Source: Blastococcus sp. HT6-4
Lineage (GTDB): Bacteria > Actinomycetota > Actinomycetes > Mycobacteriales > Geodermatophilaceae
Direction: 5' to 3'
DNA length: 64,000 nucleotides
NCBI RefSeq assembly: GCF_039679125.1
Contig: NZ_CP155551.1
Location: 2,170,001 to 2,234,000, forward strand
Numbering within the stretch: position 1 is the stretch's first letter; each line of letters opens with the position of its first letter. Positions 55,938 to 63,469 of the stretch are shown piece after piece. The notes under the pieces were generated by a model. The model was not told the origin of the DNA. It made no database searches and was given only the letters and a program-made list of their open reading frames with translations. The translations under genes and the position numbers were made by a program.

Positions 55938-57479
55938 ATGGACGCCACCACGCAGCTGGAGACCGCCGACCGGAAGGAGCTCCTGCGCCTCGCCAAGGAG
56001 CACGGGATCCCCGGCCGCAGCCGGATGTCCAAGCGGGAGCTGCTCGACGAGCTGCAGCGGCGGCAGGAGCAGGAGCCCGCGGCCGAGCAGTCCGGGCCGG
56101 GCCCGCGCGGGAACGGCCGGCGGGAGATCGGCTCCCGGGTCGACGCCTTCCGACAGCTCGCCGAGGCCCGGGCGGCCGGCGAGATGGTGCTGATCCCGCG
56201 CATGCTGACCGGCAACGACCGCCGGGTCCACGTGCGCGAGACGGTGCGCGAGGACCACGAGACCCGCATCGCCAGCCACGACGTCGAGGCGCAGGACAAG
56301 TTCGACAAGCTGGCCGGGTCGGTCTTCCACTTCTTCCGCGGCACCGCGCTGCTCTTCTACCGGGACCTGGTCGGCGAGGACGCCCGGCTGCCCACCGTGC
56401 TCGCCCTCGGCGACGTCCACCCGGGCAACTTCGGGGTGATGCCCAGCGGGGACAACGTCCCCATCTTCGGGGTCAACGACTTCGACGACGCGTACTACGC
56501 GCCGTTCACCTGGGACCTCAAGCGCGGCGCGGTCGGCTTCCTGCTCGCCACGGCGGAGGAGGGCGGCCTCGGGGCCAGGAAGCAGCGCGCCGTCACCCGC
56601 CGGTTCGTCGAGGGCTACGTCGCCGGGATCGCCTCCTACGCGGCCGAGGGCACCGAGGACTCCGAGCAGCTCCGGCTGGACAACTCCCCGAAACTGATCA
56701 AGAAGCTGATCGCCGCCGCGCTGGAGGGCACCCGCGCGGACTGGCTGGCCGGCCTGCTCGACGAGTCCCGCAGCGGCTTCCGCACCGACGAGGAGCTGGT
56801 CCCGGTGAGCAGCCGCCGGGACGAGTTCCAGGAGATCATCGACCGGTTCGTCGCCGACAACGAGGTGCCGGTGCCCGACCGGGCCCGCGGGATGCGCGTG
56901 AAGGACGTCGCCGAGCGCAAGGGTGCGGGGACGGCGTCCCTGGGGCTCACCCGGTTCTACGTGCTGATCGAGGGGCGGCGGGCCGACGGCACCGACGACC
57001 TGCTCCTGGAGTGCAAGCAGGCTCGTCGATCGGCCCTGGCGGAGCTCGTCCCGCCGTCGGACTACGTGGTGGACGGCCAGGCCGACCGGATCCAGCACGC
57101 CCAGCGCGTGCACCTGGTCAACGGCGACGTCTTCTACGGCAGCGTGGACATCGAGGGCCGCAGCTTCATGGTCCGCGAGCGCGCGCCGTACCGGGAGTCG
57201 ATCGACCTGGACGAGCTCTCGGAGCGCCAGTGGAAGGACTACGCGGAGATCTGCGGCCGGGTGCTGGCGCACACCCACGCGATGTCCGACGAGACCGGGA
57301 TCGTCGACTACGACGTCGAGCCGGCGATCCTGGACGCCATCGGTAGCCGGGACCTCTTCGTCGACGACATCCTGCGGTTCGCCGAGGAGGCGGCCGCGCG
57401 GGTGCGCCGGGACCACGAGTACTTCGTCGCCGACCACGCCATGGGGGCCTTCCGGCGTGTCGACGTCGTCTACCGCTGA
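55938..57479 (+). CDS. DUF2252 protein with N-terminal Rho-N/SAP-like segment
   Basis: A 513-residue protein. The first 45 residues (DRKELLRLAKEHGIPGRSRMSKRELLDELQRR) look like a Rho-N/SAP helix pair that often binds nucleic acid. The remainder is DUF2252, recognised from FFRGTALLFYRDL, LALGDVHPGNFGVM and VNDFDDAYYAPFTWDLKR, which resemble the HxxN and DxD motifs of aminoglycoside-phosphotransferase-like kinases. Its substrate is unknown. The gene converges on the response regulator with 9 bp between stops. Confidence 0.9.
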   Translation: MDATTQLETADRKELLRLAKEHGIPGRSRMSKRELLDELQRRQEQEPAAEQSGPGPRGNGRREIGSRVDAFRQLAEARAAGEMVLIPRMLTGNDRRVHVRETVREDHETRIASHDVEAQDKFDKLAGSVFHFFRGTALLFYRDLVGEDARLPTVLALGDVHPGNFGVMPSGDNVPIFGVNDFDDAYYAPFTWDLKRGAVGFLLATAEEGGLGARKQRAVTRRFVEGYVAGIASYAAEGTEDSEQLRLDNSPKLIKKLIAAALEGTRADWLAGLLDESRSGFRTDEELVPVSSRRDEFQEIIDRFVADNEVPVPDRARGMRVKDVAERKGAGTASLGLTRFYVLIEGRRADGTDDLLLECKQARRSALAELVPPSDYVVDGQADRIQHAQRVHLVNGDVFYGSVDIEGRSFMVRERAPYRESIDLDELSERQWKDYAEICGRVLAHTHAMSDETGIVDYDVEPAILDAIGSRDLFVDDILRFAEEAAARVRRDHEYFVADHAMGAFRRVDVVYR

Positions 57480-57488
57480 GTCGCCGGC

Positions 57489-58139
57489 TCACGGCGTCAT
57501 GAAGCCGCTCTCGTAGGCGGCGATGACGGCCTGGGTGCGGTCCCGGGCGCCCAGCTTCAGCAGCACGCCGCTGACGTGGGTCTTCACCGTCTCCCGGCTG
57601 AGGAACAGCTCGGTGGCGATCTCGGCGTTGGACAACCCACCGGCCACCAGCCGCAGCACGTCGGCCTCCCGGCCGGTGAGCTCGGGCAGTGCGGCGGCAC
57701 CCCGGGCGCGGGACGGCGCGTGCGAGGCGATCAGCCGCCGCGTCAGGTCCGGCAGCACCAGCGACGTCCCCCGCGCGACGACGCGGATGGCGTCCACCAG
57801 CTCGTCGGGGTCCGACCGCTTGAGCGCGAACCCGCTCGCCCCGGCCTGCAGCGAGCGGAAGAGGTAGTCGTCGTCCTCGAAGGTGGTCAGCACCAGGACG
57901 CGGGGCCGCTGCGGGTCGCGGGCCACCAGCTCCGCCGTCGCGGCGATGCCGTCCATGTCCGGCATCCGGACGTCCATGAGGACCACGTCCGGATCGGTCT
58001 CGGCCGCGACGGCCAGCGCCTCGCGCCCGGTGCCGGCGTCACCCACCACGGTGAGGTCCGGCTCGCTCTCCAGGATGACCCGCAGCCCGGAGCGGACGAG
58101 CACGTCGTCGTCGACCAGCAGCAGCCGCAGAGCGGTCAC
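57489..58139 (-). CDS. LuxR/NarL-type response regulator
   Basis: A 216-residue two-domain regulator. The receiver domain has the phosphorylated Asp56 in VVLMDVRMPDMDG and the switch Lys in ALKRSDPDEL, and the C-terminal HTH (LTGREADVLRLVAGGLSNAEIATELFLSRETVKTHV) is complete. It is paired with the histidine kinase just upstream; the GTG start overlaps the kinase stop by 4 bp (GTGA). The divergent ABC exporter beyond the kinase is the probable target, as for DesR- and LiaR-like systems. Confidence 0.95.
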   Translation of the reverse strand: MTALRLLLVDDDVLVRSGLRVILESEPDLTVVGDAGTGREALAVAAETDPDVVLMDVRMPDMDGIAATAELVARDPQRPRVLVLTTFEDDDYLFRSLQAGASGFALKRSDPDELVDAIRVVARGTSLVLPDLTRRLIASHAPSRARGAAALPELTGREADVLRLVAGGLSNAEIATELFLSRETVKTHVSGVLLKLGARDRTQAVIAAYESGFMTP

Positions 58140-59416
58140 GCGGCGCCCGACAGGGGCAGGGTGACGCACAGGTCGAAGCCGCCGGACGGCGTGGGCTCGG
58201 CGCTCAGCGTGCCGCCGGCGGCGGCCGCCCGCTCGCGGAGGCCGGCCAGCCCGCGGCCGCCGCCGGGGCCCGGGCGGCTGTCCAGCTGCGAGGCCTGCTC
58301 GTTGCACACGCGGACGACCAGGCTGTCCCCGCTCCGGACGACCTGGGCGACCGTCAACGGGGTGCCCGCGTGCCGCAGCACGTTCGTCGTCCCCTCCTGG
58401 ACCACCCGGTAGGCCAGCTCCTGGACTCCCGCGGGCACGTCGTCCACCTCGCCGTCGACCACGAGGGCGACCGGCAGGCCGCCGTCGCGGAGTCCGGCGA
58501 GGAGATCCTCCAGGTCGTCGAGCGCCGGTGCGGCGAACGGGGCGGGGTTCCGGCCGCCGTCCTCCGCCCGGAGCACGGTGAGCACCCGGTCGAGCTCGGC
58601 CAGCGCGGTCCGGGTGTTGGTCTCGATGTGCCCGAGCGCCTGGCGGGCGAACTCCGGCTGCAGCGGCCGGTCGTCCGCGGGCGTCAGCGTGCGGCGCGCG
58701 GCGGTGGCCTGCAGCAGGCTGGCGGTCAGCGCGTGGCCGATGGTGTCGTGCAGGTCGCGGGCGAGCCTGTTCCGGTCGGCCAGCCGCCGGGTGCTCTGCT
58801 GCAGCGCCGCGATCTGCTGCTCGGGGGCGGCACCGAGCAGCCGGGGCGCCACCGCTGCGGCGAGACGGACCAGCACGTCGAGCACGGCCAGGGTCAGCCC
58901 GACGACGAGCGCCATGAGCGCCAGCAGCGGCAGCGCGGTCAGGGGGTTCCATTCGGTGGTCCAGCCGAGTGCGACGAATCCGGCGGTGCCGAAGAACAGG
59001 GTGGCGAGCGTGGCCAGCCCCATGAGCACGCGGATGCCCAGCCAACCGAGAGCGCGCCAGGTGTCGGCCGCGAACACCAGGCGCCGCAGGCTCTGCACGA
59101 TGCCGCGCTGGTCGCTCACCCGCTGGGCATCCGGGACGTCCACCCCGAGCAGGGAGCGGGCCAGCCGGCGCTCCATGTCGGCGAACCCGCGGGTCAGCGC
59201 CAGCACCGCGAGGATGAACAGGACGCCGACGCCGTAGACGACCGCGACGACCGAGCCGAGCAGGCCGGCGAACAGCGCCAGGTACAGCAGGGAGAGGGGC
59301 AGGCTGGCCAGTGCGTACACGGCGCGGCCGGGCCAGCCGGGGCGGGCGGCGGCCAGCAGCGCACGCAGCCGGGCGGTGAGGCCGGCAGCACCGCCGGCGC
59401 CGGTCGTCGATGACAT
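58136..59416 (-). CDS. DesK/NarL-class membrane histidine kinase
   Basis: A 426-residue sensor kinase. About five hydrophobic segments fill residues 20-185, followed by a HisKA_3 dimerisation helix with the phospho-acceptor His223 in ARDLHDTIGHAL and an ATPase domain whose G-box is GGGRGLAGLRERA. No extracytoplasmic domain is evident, so it probably senses within the membrane. I chose the ATG at 59416; an in-frame upstream start would add 22 residues. It is divergent from the ABC exporter genes with a 191-bp gap. Confidence 0.93.
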   Translation of the reverse strand: MSSTTGAGGAAGLTARLRALLAAARPGWPGRAVYALASLPLSLLYLALFAGLLGSVVAVVYGVGVLFILAVLALTRGFADMERRLARSLLGVDVPDAQRVSDQRGIVQSLRRLVFAADTWRALGWLGIRVLMGLATLATLFFGTAGFVALGWTTEWNPLTALPLLALMALVVGLTLAVLDVLVRLAAAVAPRLLGAAPEQQIAALQQSTRRLADRNRLARDLHDTIGHALTASLLQATAARRTLTPADDRPLQPEFARQALGHIETNTRTALAELDRVLTVLRAEDGGRNPAPFAAPALDDLEDLLAGLRDGGLPVALVVDGEVDDVPAGVQELAYRVVQEGTTNVLRHAGTPLTVAQVVRSGDSLVVRVCNEQASQLDSRPGPGGGRGLAGLRERAAAAGGTLSAEPTPSGGFDLCVTLPLSGAA

Positions 59417-59607
59417 GCGCCGATCCTGGCCGACCGGCGGGCCTGGCGACTCCCCCCTCAGCGCGCTCCGCCCCTCCCCCACGCGGGGGATCGAGGTCGG
59501 TGCTGCCGGGTGATCCGCGGCGGCCTCCAGGCCGGACAGGCTCCGTTCATGACGCCTGCTCCCCTCCCCGCGCGGCTGCGCCGTCGCCGTCCCGACGGGC
59601 CGAGCGC

Positions 59608-60546
59608 ATGATCCAGGTGCGCGAGCTCACCAAGCAGTACGGCGCCGTGTGCGCCGTCGACCACCTGACCTTCGACGTCCGGCCGGGCACGGTGACCGGC
59701 TTCCTCGGGCCCAACGGCGCGGGCAAGTCGACCACGATGCGCATGATCCTCGGTCTCGACCGGCCCACGTCGGGTTCCGCCCTCGTGGGCGGCCGGCCGT
59801 TCGCGCAACTGGCCGAGCCGCTCCGGGCAGCCGGTGCGCTGCTCGACGCCGGGGCCGTGCACCCCGGGCGCAGCGGCCGCGACCACCTGCGGGTGGCCGC
59901 CCGCACGCAGGGCATCCCCCTGCGGCGGGTGGACGAGGTCGTCGACCAGGTGGGGCTCGGCCCCGCGGCGCGGCGGCGGGTGAAGGGCTACTCGCTGGGC
60001 ATGCGCCAGCGGCTCGGGATCGCGAGCGCCCTGCTCGGCGACCCCGCCGTCCTGCTCTTCGACGAGCCGATGAACGGCCTGGACCTCGACGGCGTCCGGT
60101 GGATCCGCCGCCTGGTGCGCGGGCTGGCCGACGAGGGCCGCACGGTGCTCCTGTCCAGCCACCTGATGAGCGAGATGGAGCAGACCGCCGACCACCTGGT
60201 GATCATCGGCCGCGGCCGGCTGATCGCCGACGCCTCGATGCAGGACGTGATGCGGGGCGAGGGCGCGCACCGGCGGGTGCGGGTGCGGACCCCGTCGCGG
60301 GACGACCTGGCGGGCGAGCTGCTCCGCCGGAAGCTGCGGGTCCACCCCACCGACGACGGCGACCTGCTGGTCGAGGGGGCGACGGCCGAGACCGTCGGTG
60401 ACGTGGCCCTCGAGACCGGCGTCGCCGTGCACCGGCTGGCCGAGGAGCACAGCTCCCTGGAGCAGGTCTACCTCGACCTCACCGGGAACAGCGTCCAGTA
60501 CCGCGTGTCGACCGAGCCGGAACCGGCCGGGCAGGTGCGGCCGTGA
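59608..60546 (+). CDS. ABC exporter ATP-binding protein
   Basis: A 312-residue ATPase. Walker A GPNGAGKST, signature YSLGMRQRLGIASAL, Walker B VLLFDEPMNGLD and the His switch in LSSHLMSEME are intact, with an 80-residue C-terminal extension typical of drug/antimicrobial-peptide exporters. It pairs with the permease that overlaps it by 4 bp. Position opposite the two-component genes suggests induction by envelope stress or an antibiotic; that link is inferred. Confidence 0.93.
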   Translation: MIQVRELTKQYGAVCAVDHLTFDVRPGTVTGFLGPNGAGKSTTMRMILGLDRPTSGSALVGGRPFAQLAEPLRAAGALLDAGAVHPGRSGRDHLRVAARTQGIPLRRVDEVVDQVGLGPAARRRVKGYSLGMRQRLGIASALLGDPAVLLFDEPMNGLDLDGVRWIRRLVRGLADEGRTVLLSSHLMSEMEQTADHLVIIGRGRLIADASMQDVMRGEGAHRRVRVRTPSRDDLAGELLRRKLRVHPTDDGDLLVEGATAETVGDVALETGVAVHRLAEEHSSLEQVYLDLTGNSVQYRVSTEPEPAGQVRP

Positions 60547-61346
60547 GCGCGGCAGGGCTCGCCGCCCGGACGGCGGGACCGGCGGGGACCGAACCGGGGA
60601 CGGCGACCGTCCTCGCCCGCGCGGCTGCTGCCGAGTGGCTGCGGCTGCGCACGGTGCGGACGACGTGGTGGTGCCTGCTGGCCGCCGCGGGAACGATCGT
60701 GGGCATCGGCGCCGTCATGGCGTTCGACGTCCGGGACGTGACGGCGTCCGGCGAGTTGCCGCCGGCGACGGCGGCCGGAGAGTCCGGCCTGCTGCTCGGG
60801 CAGTTCGCCCTGCTGGTGCTCGCGCTGCTCGCGGTCACGCAGGAGTACGCGAGCGGGTCGATCGGCCCCACGCTGCAGTGGACGCCGCGCCGCGGGGTGC
60901 TGCTCGCCGCGCGGATCAGCGTGCCGGTCCTCGTCGCCACGGTGGCCGGGGTGCTGCTGGCGCTGATCGCCGACGTCACCGCCTGGCTCATCGCGCCGGA
61001 CCTGGCGCTGTCGGTCGCCGACCTGGCCGACAGCCTCGGGCGGATCGCCGCGGTGCTGGTCGCCGGAGGCGTGCTCACCGTCGGCGTCGGCCTGCTTCTG
61101 CGCAGCACCGCCGGCGCGCTGGCGACGGTGTTCCTGCTGCAGCTCGTGCTGCCGTTCCTGCTGCCCGCGTTCGGGGTCGCCTGGATGAGCGACACCGGCA
61201 AGCTCTTCCCCGGGTCCGGGGCCGTCTGGACGCTGCTCGGAGAGCCGGACATGACGGCGGCGGCGGCGACGTCCCTCCTGGTGGGCTGGGCCGCGGTGGC
61301 GCTGGCAGCGGGTGGCTGGTCCCTGCTCCGCCGCGACGCGACCTAG
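60543..61346 (+). CDS. ABC-2-type exporter permease
   Basis: A 267-residue membrane protein with about six helices (LRLRTVRTTWWCLLAAAGTIVGIGA opens the first). EYASGSIGPTLQWTPRRGVLLAARI is the conserved first-loop motif of ABC-2 permeases that pair with BcrA-like ATPases. The GTG start overlaps the ATPase stop (GTGA). Substrate unknown. The gene ends at TAG. Confidence 0.92.
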   Translation: MSAAGLAARTAGPAGTEPGTATVLARAAAAEWLRLRTVRTTWWCLLAAAGTIVGIGAVMAFDVRDVTASGELPPATAAGESGLLLGQFALLVLALLAVTQEYASGSIGPTLQWTPRRGVLLAARISVPVLVATVAGVLLALIADVTAWLIAPDLALSVADLADSLGRIAAVLVAGGVLTVGVGLLLRSTAGALATVFLLQLVLPFLLPAFGVAWMSDTGKLFPGSGAVWTLLGEPDMTAAAATSLLVGWAAVALAAGGWSLLRRDAT

Positions 61347-61458
61347 CGGGCGGCGGACGCACCCCACCCCCGAGGGTGACGCCGCACGGACCCGGCCCGG
61401 CGTTCCTCAAGCTCCGCCGTCGGCGACCGATGGAGGTGGTACGGCCAGAGGAGGCACG

Positions 61459-62940
61459 GTGTCGAACATTGAGCGGAGCAGGACCACTGCGGGGCGGCGG
61501 AGCTGGGGGCCCCTCGTGATCTCCGGCGTGCTGGTCGCCGTCATGGGCGTGCTGGGGCTCGCCTCCACCCGGCACGCCGGCGAGCTGGCCGTCGACCAGC
61601 ACCGGGAGGACCGGATCCAGCACGCGCGGGTCCTCGGCCAGCTCACGTCCCAGACCGTCCGCGACGGCTTCAACCAGTTGGCCTCGGTCCTGGCGGTGCA
61701 GGCGAGCGCGGGAGTGCCCGCGTTCAGCGCCACGCCGGCGACCGGCGCCGTCGCGGACCGGGACAGCGAGCGAATCCGGAAGTTCGTGGTCAGTTCCGGC
61801 GACGCGATGAACCGCGGTGCGGCCGTCATCAACCGGCTCGGCCAGGTCGTGACCGCCTACGCGCCGACCGGTGAGCAGGCCTCGGCCGACGACCCCGGCC
61901 TCCGTCCGCTCGTCGCGGCGCTCGGCGAGGGCGGTCCGGATCGCCTTCCGCTGTCCGGCATCCTGCAGATCGGGGACGAGCCCGCGGTCGCGCTCGGGGC
62001 GCCCGTGACGCTCTCCGACGGGAGCACCGGGTTGTTCATCTGCGCCTGGGCCGCCCGGGACACCTCGACCGAGTTCTTCACCGCCGGCGAGGGCGAGGGC
62101 TGGATCGTCGACGAGGCCGGGCTCGTGGTCGGCGCCGCCGACACCCGGGTGATCGGCTCGGCGTTCCCCTACCCGCAGGCGCTCGCGGCCGCGCGGTCCG
62201 GTGGTGACCACGGCATCGTGGACACGACCGAGGACGGGACCGACTACGTCACCAGCTGGCAGCAGGTCGCCGGGACGACGTGGCTGACCCTGAACGTCCA
62301 GACGAAGGAAGGCTTCCAGGGGCACCTGGACCGAGCCGCGCTGCGCACCGAGATCCTGGTGCTCGCCATGCTGCTGATCACCGGCACCGCGCTGGTCGTC
62401 ATGAGCCGCCGCCGGGAACGGGCCATGGCCGTCATCGCCTCGACCGACGAGCTGACCCGGATCCACAACCGGCGGGGGTGGTTCGAGCTGGCCGAGCGGG
62501 AGCTCGCCCGCGCCGCCCGGAACGGCGAACGCCGGCTGGCGGTGTTCATCGACCTCGACGGCCTCAAGCAGGTCAACGACGTCCTCGGGCACGAGGAGGG
62601 CGACCGGGCCATCGCGTCGGCCGCGACGGTCCTCCGGGCGGCCTGCCGGTCGGGCGACGTGGTCGGCCGGCTCGGCGGTGACGAGTTCGTCGTCCTGCTC
62701 GGCGACGGCGCCGACGAGGCGGTGGTCCGGCAGCGGTTGGCCGCCGCCCTCGACGACTTCAACGCCGGATCCAGCGCCGCGTTCGAGCTCCGCTTCTCCA
62801 TCGGCGCCGAGGCGTGGGACCCGCAGCACCCCTGCTCGGTGGAGGACCTGGTCCGCCGCGCGGACGAGCGGATGTACGCCGACAAGCAGTCCCGCACCGA
62901 TCGCTACGTCAACCTGATCCGGGTGCCGGCGAAGGTCTGA
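61459..62940 (+). CDS. Membrane diguanylate cyclase (GGDEF)
   Basis: A 493-residue signalling enzyme that makes cyclic di-GMP from two GTP. A first membrane helix (about 18-36), an extracytoplasmic sensor region of about 260 residues with a Cache-like pattern (GWIVDEAGLVVGAADTRVIGSAFPY) and a second helix (about 297-314) lead to a GGDEF domain. The active site is intact, GGDEF at 406-410, and the inhibitory site RSGD (397-400) stands exactly five residues before it. The GTG at 61459 follows GAGGAGG. Its last 32 bp overlap, antisense, the end of the UGSC gene. Confidence 0.94.
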   Translation: MSNIERSRTTAGRRSWGPLVISGVLVAVMGVLGLASTRHAGELAVDQHREDRIQHARVLGQLTSQTVRDGFNQLASVLAVQASAGVPAFSATPATGAVADRDSERIRKFVVSSGDAMNRGAAVINRLGQVVTAYAPTGEQASADDPGLRPLVAALGEGGPDRLPLSGILQIGDEPAVALGAPVTLSDGSTGLFICAWAARDTSTEFFTAGEGEGWIVDEAGLVVGAADTRVIGSAFPYPQALAAARSGGDHGIVDTTEDGTDYVTSWQQVAGTTWLTLNVQTKEGFQGHLDRAALRTEILVLAMLLITGTALVVMSRRRERAMAVIASTDELTRIHNRRGWFELAERELARAARNGERRLAVFIDLDGLKQVNDVLGHEEGDRAIASAATVLRAACRSGDVVGRLGGDEFVVLLGDGADEAVVRQRLAAALDDFNAGSSAAFELRFSIGAEAWDPQHPCSVEDLVRRADERMYADKQSRTDRYVNLIRVPAKV

Positions 62941-63469
62941 CGCCGTCCGGCTGCGCGGTCGCGGTGACGGCGGCGACCACGGCCGGGTACGCCCGCTCGG
63001 CGGCCGCCCGCAGCTCCGCGTCCGTGCGGTCCTGCACCGGGTGCGGGACGAGCACGCACGGCGCGGCGAAGCCCAGCGCCGCACCCTGCTGGCGGGCGGC
63101 CTCGGCGAACGCCTCGCTGGCGAGGAACACCCCCACCACGCCCCGACGCTCCAGATCGGCGATGTCGTGCACACTGCACGACGTGCACGAGCCCTAATCG
63201 GCCAGTGCCTCGATGACCACCTCGCACTGCTCGGCGATCTCGTGCCGCAGGTCGACCGGGGCGGTGCGGGCGAACGTGGGCTTGCGGTAGCGGCGGACGA
63301 CGGCGCCGTCGGCGGCCAGCAGCTCCTCCAGACGGTCCAGGACCACGTCCCCCCGCGCCTTGCTGATGTCGAGCAGCCCGACGCTGCGGCCGCGCAGCGA
63401 CGCCGGGCGGGGCAGCAGTTCCCGGGCGGAGGTCCGCCGTTCGCCGGTCGGGTCCAGGACGGTTCTCAT
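62909..63469 (-). CDS. UGSC-family selenoprotein with selenocysteine encoded by UAG (amber)
   Basis: Read through one in-frame TAG (63196-63194, codon 92), this frame gives a 186-residue protein in one piece. Codons 1-91 end in CEVVIEALAD. The amber codon follows, and then GSCTSCSVHDIADLERRG continues to a TGA at 62909. UGSC-family proteins carry Sec-Gly-Ser-Cys at precisely this place, or Cys in Sec's stead. The residues after the TAG start with Gly-Ser-Cys, so the amber codon occupies the Sec position. A perfect 8-bp hairpin lies 11-29 nt past it. Sec on UAG has been reported for Geodermatophilus and Blastococcus. A conventional annotation would split this gene at 63194. The function of the family is unknown; a redox role is inferred from the U-x-x-C arrangement. 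The ATG overlaps the upstream gene's stop (ATGA). Confidence 0.85.
63164..63182 (-). promoter_or_regulatory. Probable bacterial SECIS hairpin
   Basis: In the mRNA, GUCGUGCA (63182-63175) and UGCACGAC (63171-63164) form a perfect 8-bp stem with a GUG loop, or 7 bp with loop AGUGU. The loop starts 18-19 nt after the amber codon and has a G among its first two bases. This agrees with the general rules for bacterial SECIS elements (loop about 16-37 nt from the Sec codon). A weaker outer pairing GGC (63193-63191) with GCC (63160-63158) could extend it. Confidence 0.75.
63194..63196 (-). other. In-frame amber codon at the selenocysteine position
   Basis: Plus-strand CTA, minus-strand TAG, codon 92 of the UGSC gene. 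It is flanked by conserved coding sequence in the same frame on both sides (EALAD before, GSCTSC after), so it is not a frameshift and not a natural end of the protein. Confidence 0.85.

Noticed and set aside
63194-63196. Amber codon as a simple nonsense mutation or pyrrolysine codon
   Set aside because: A random nonsense mutation is unlikely to fall exactly on the Sec position with a SECIS-like hairpin behind it. Pyrrolysine is not expected at a U-G-S-C site. Neither can be fully excluded without genome data.
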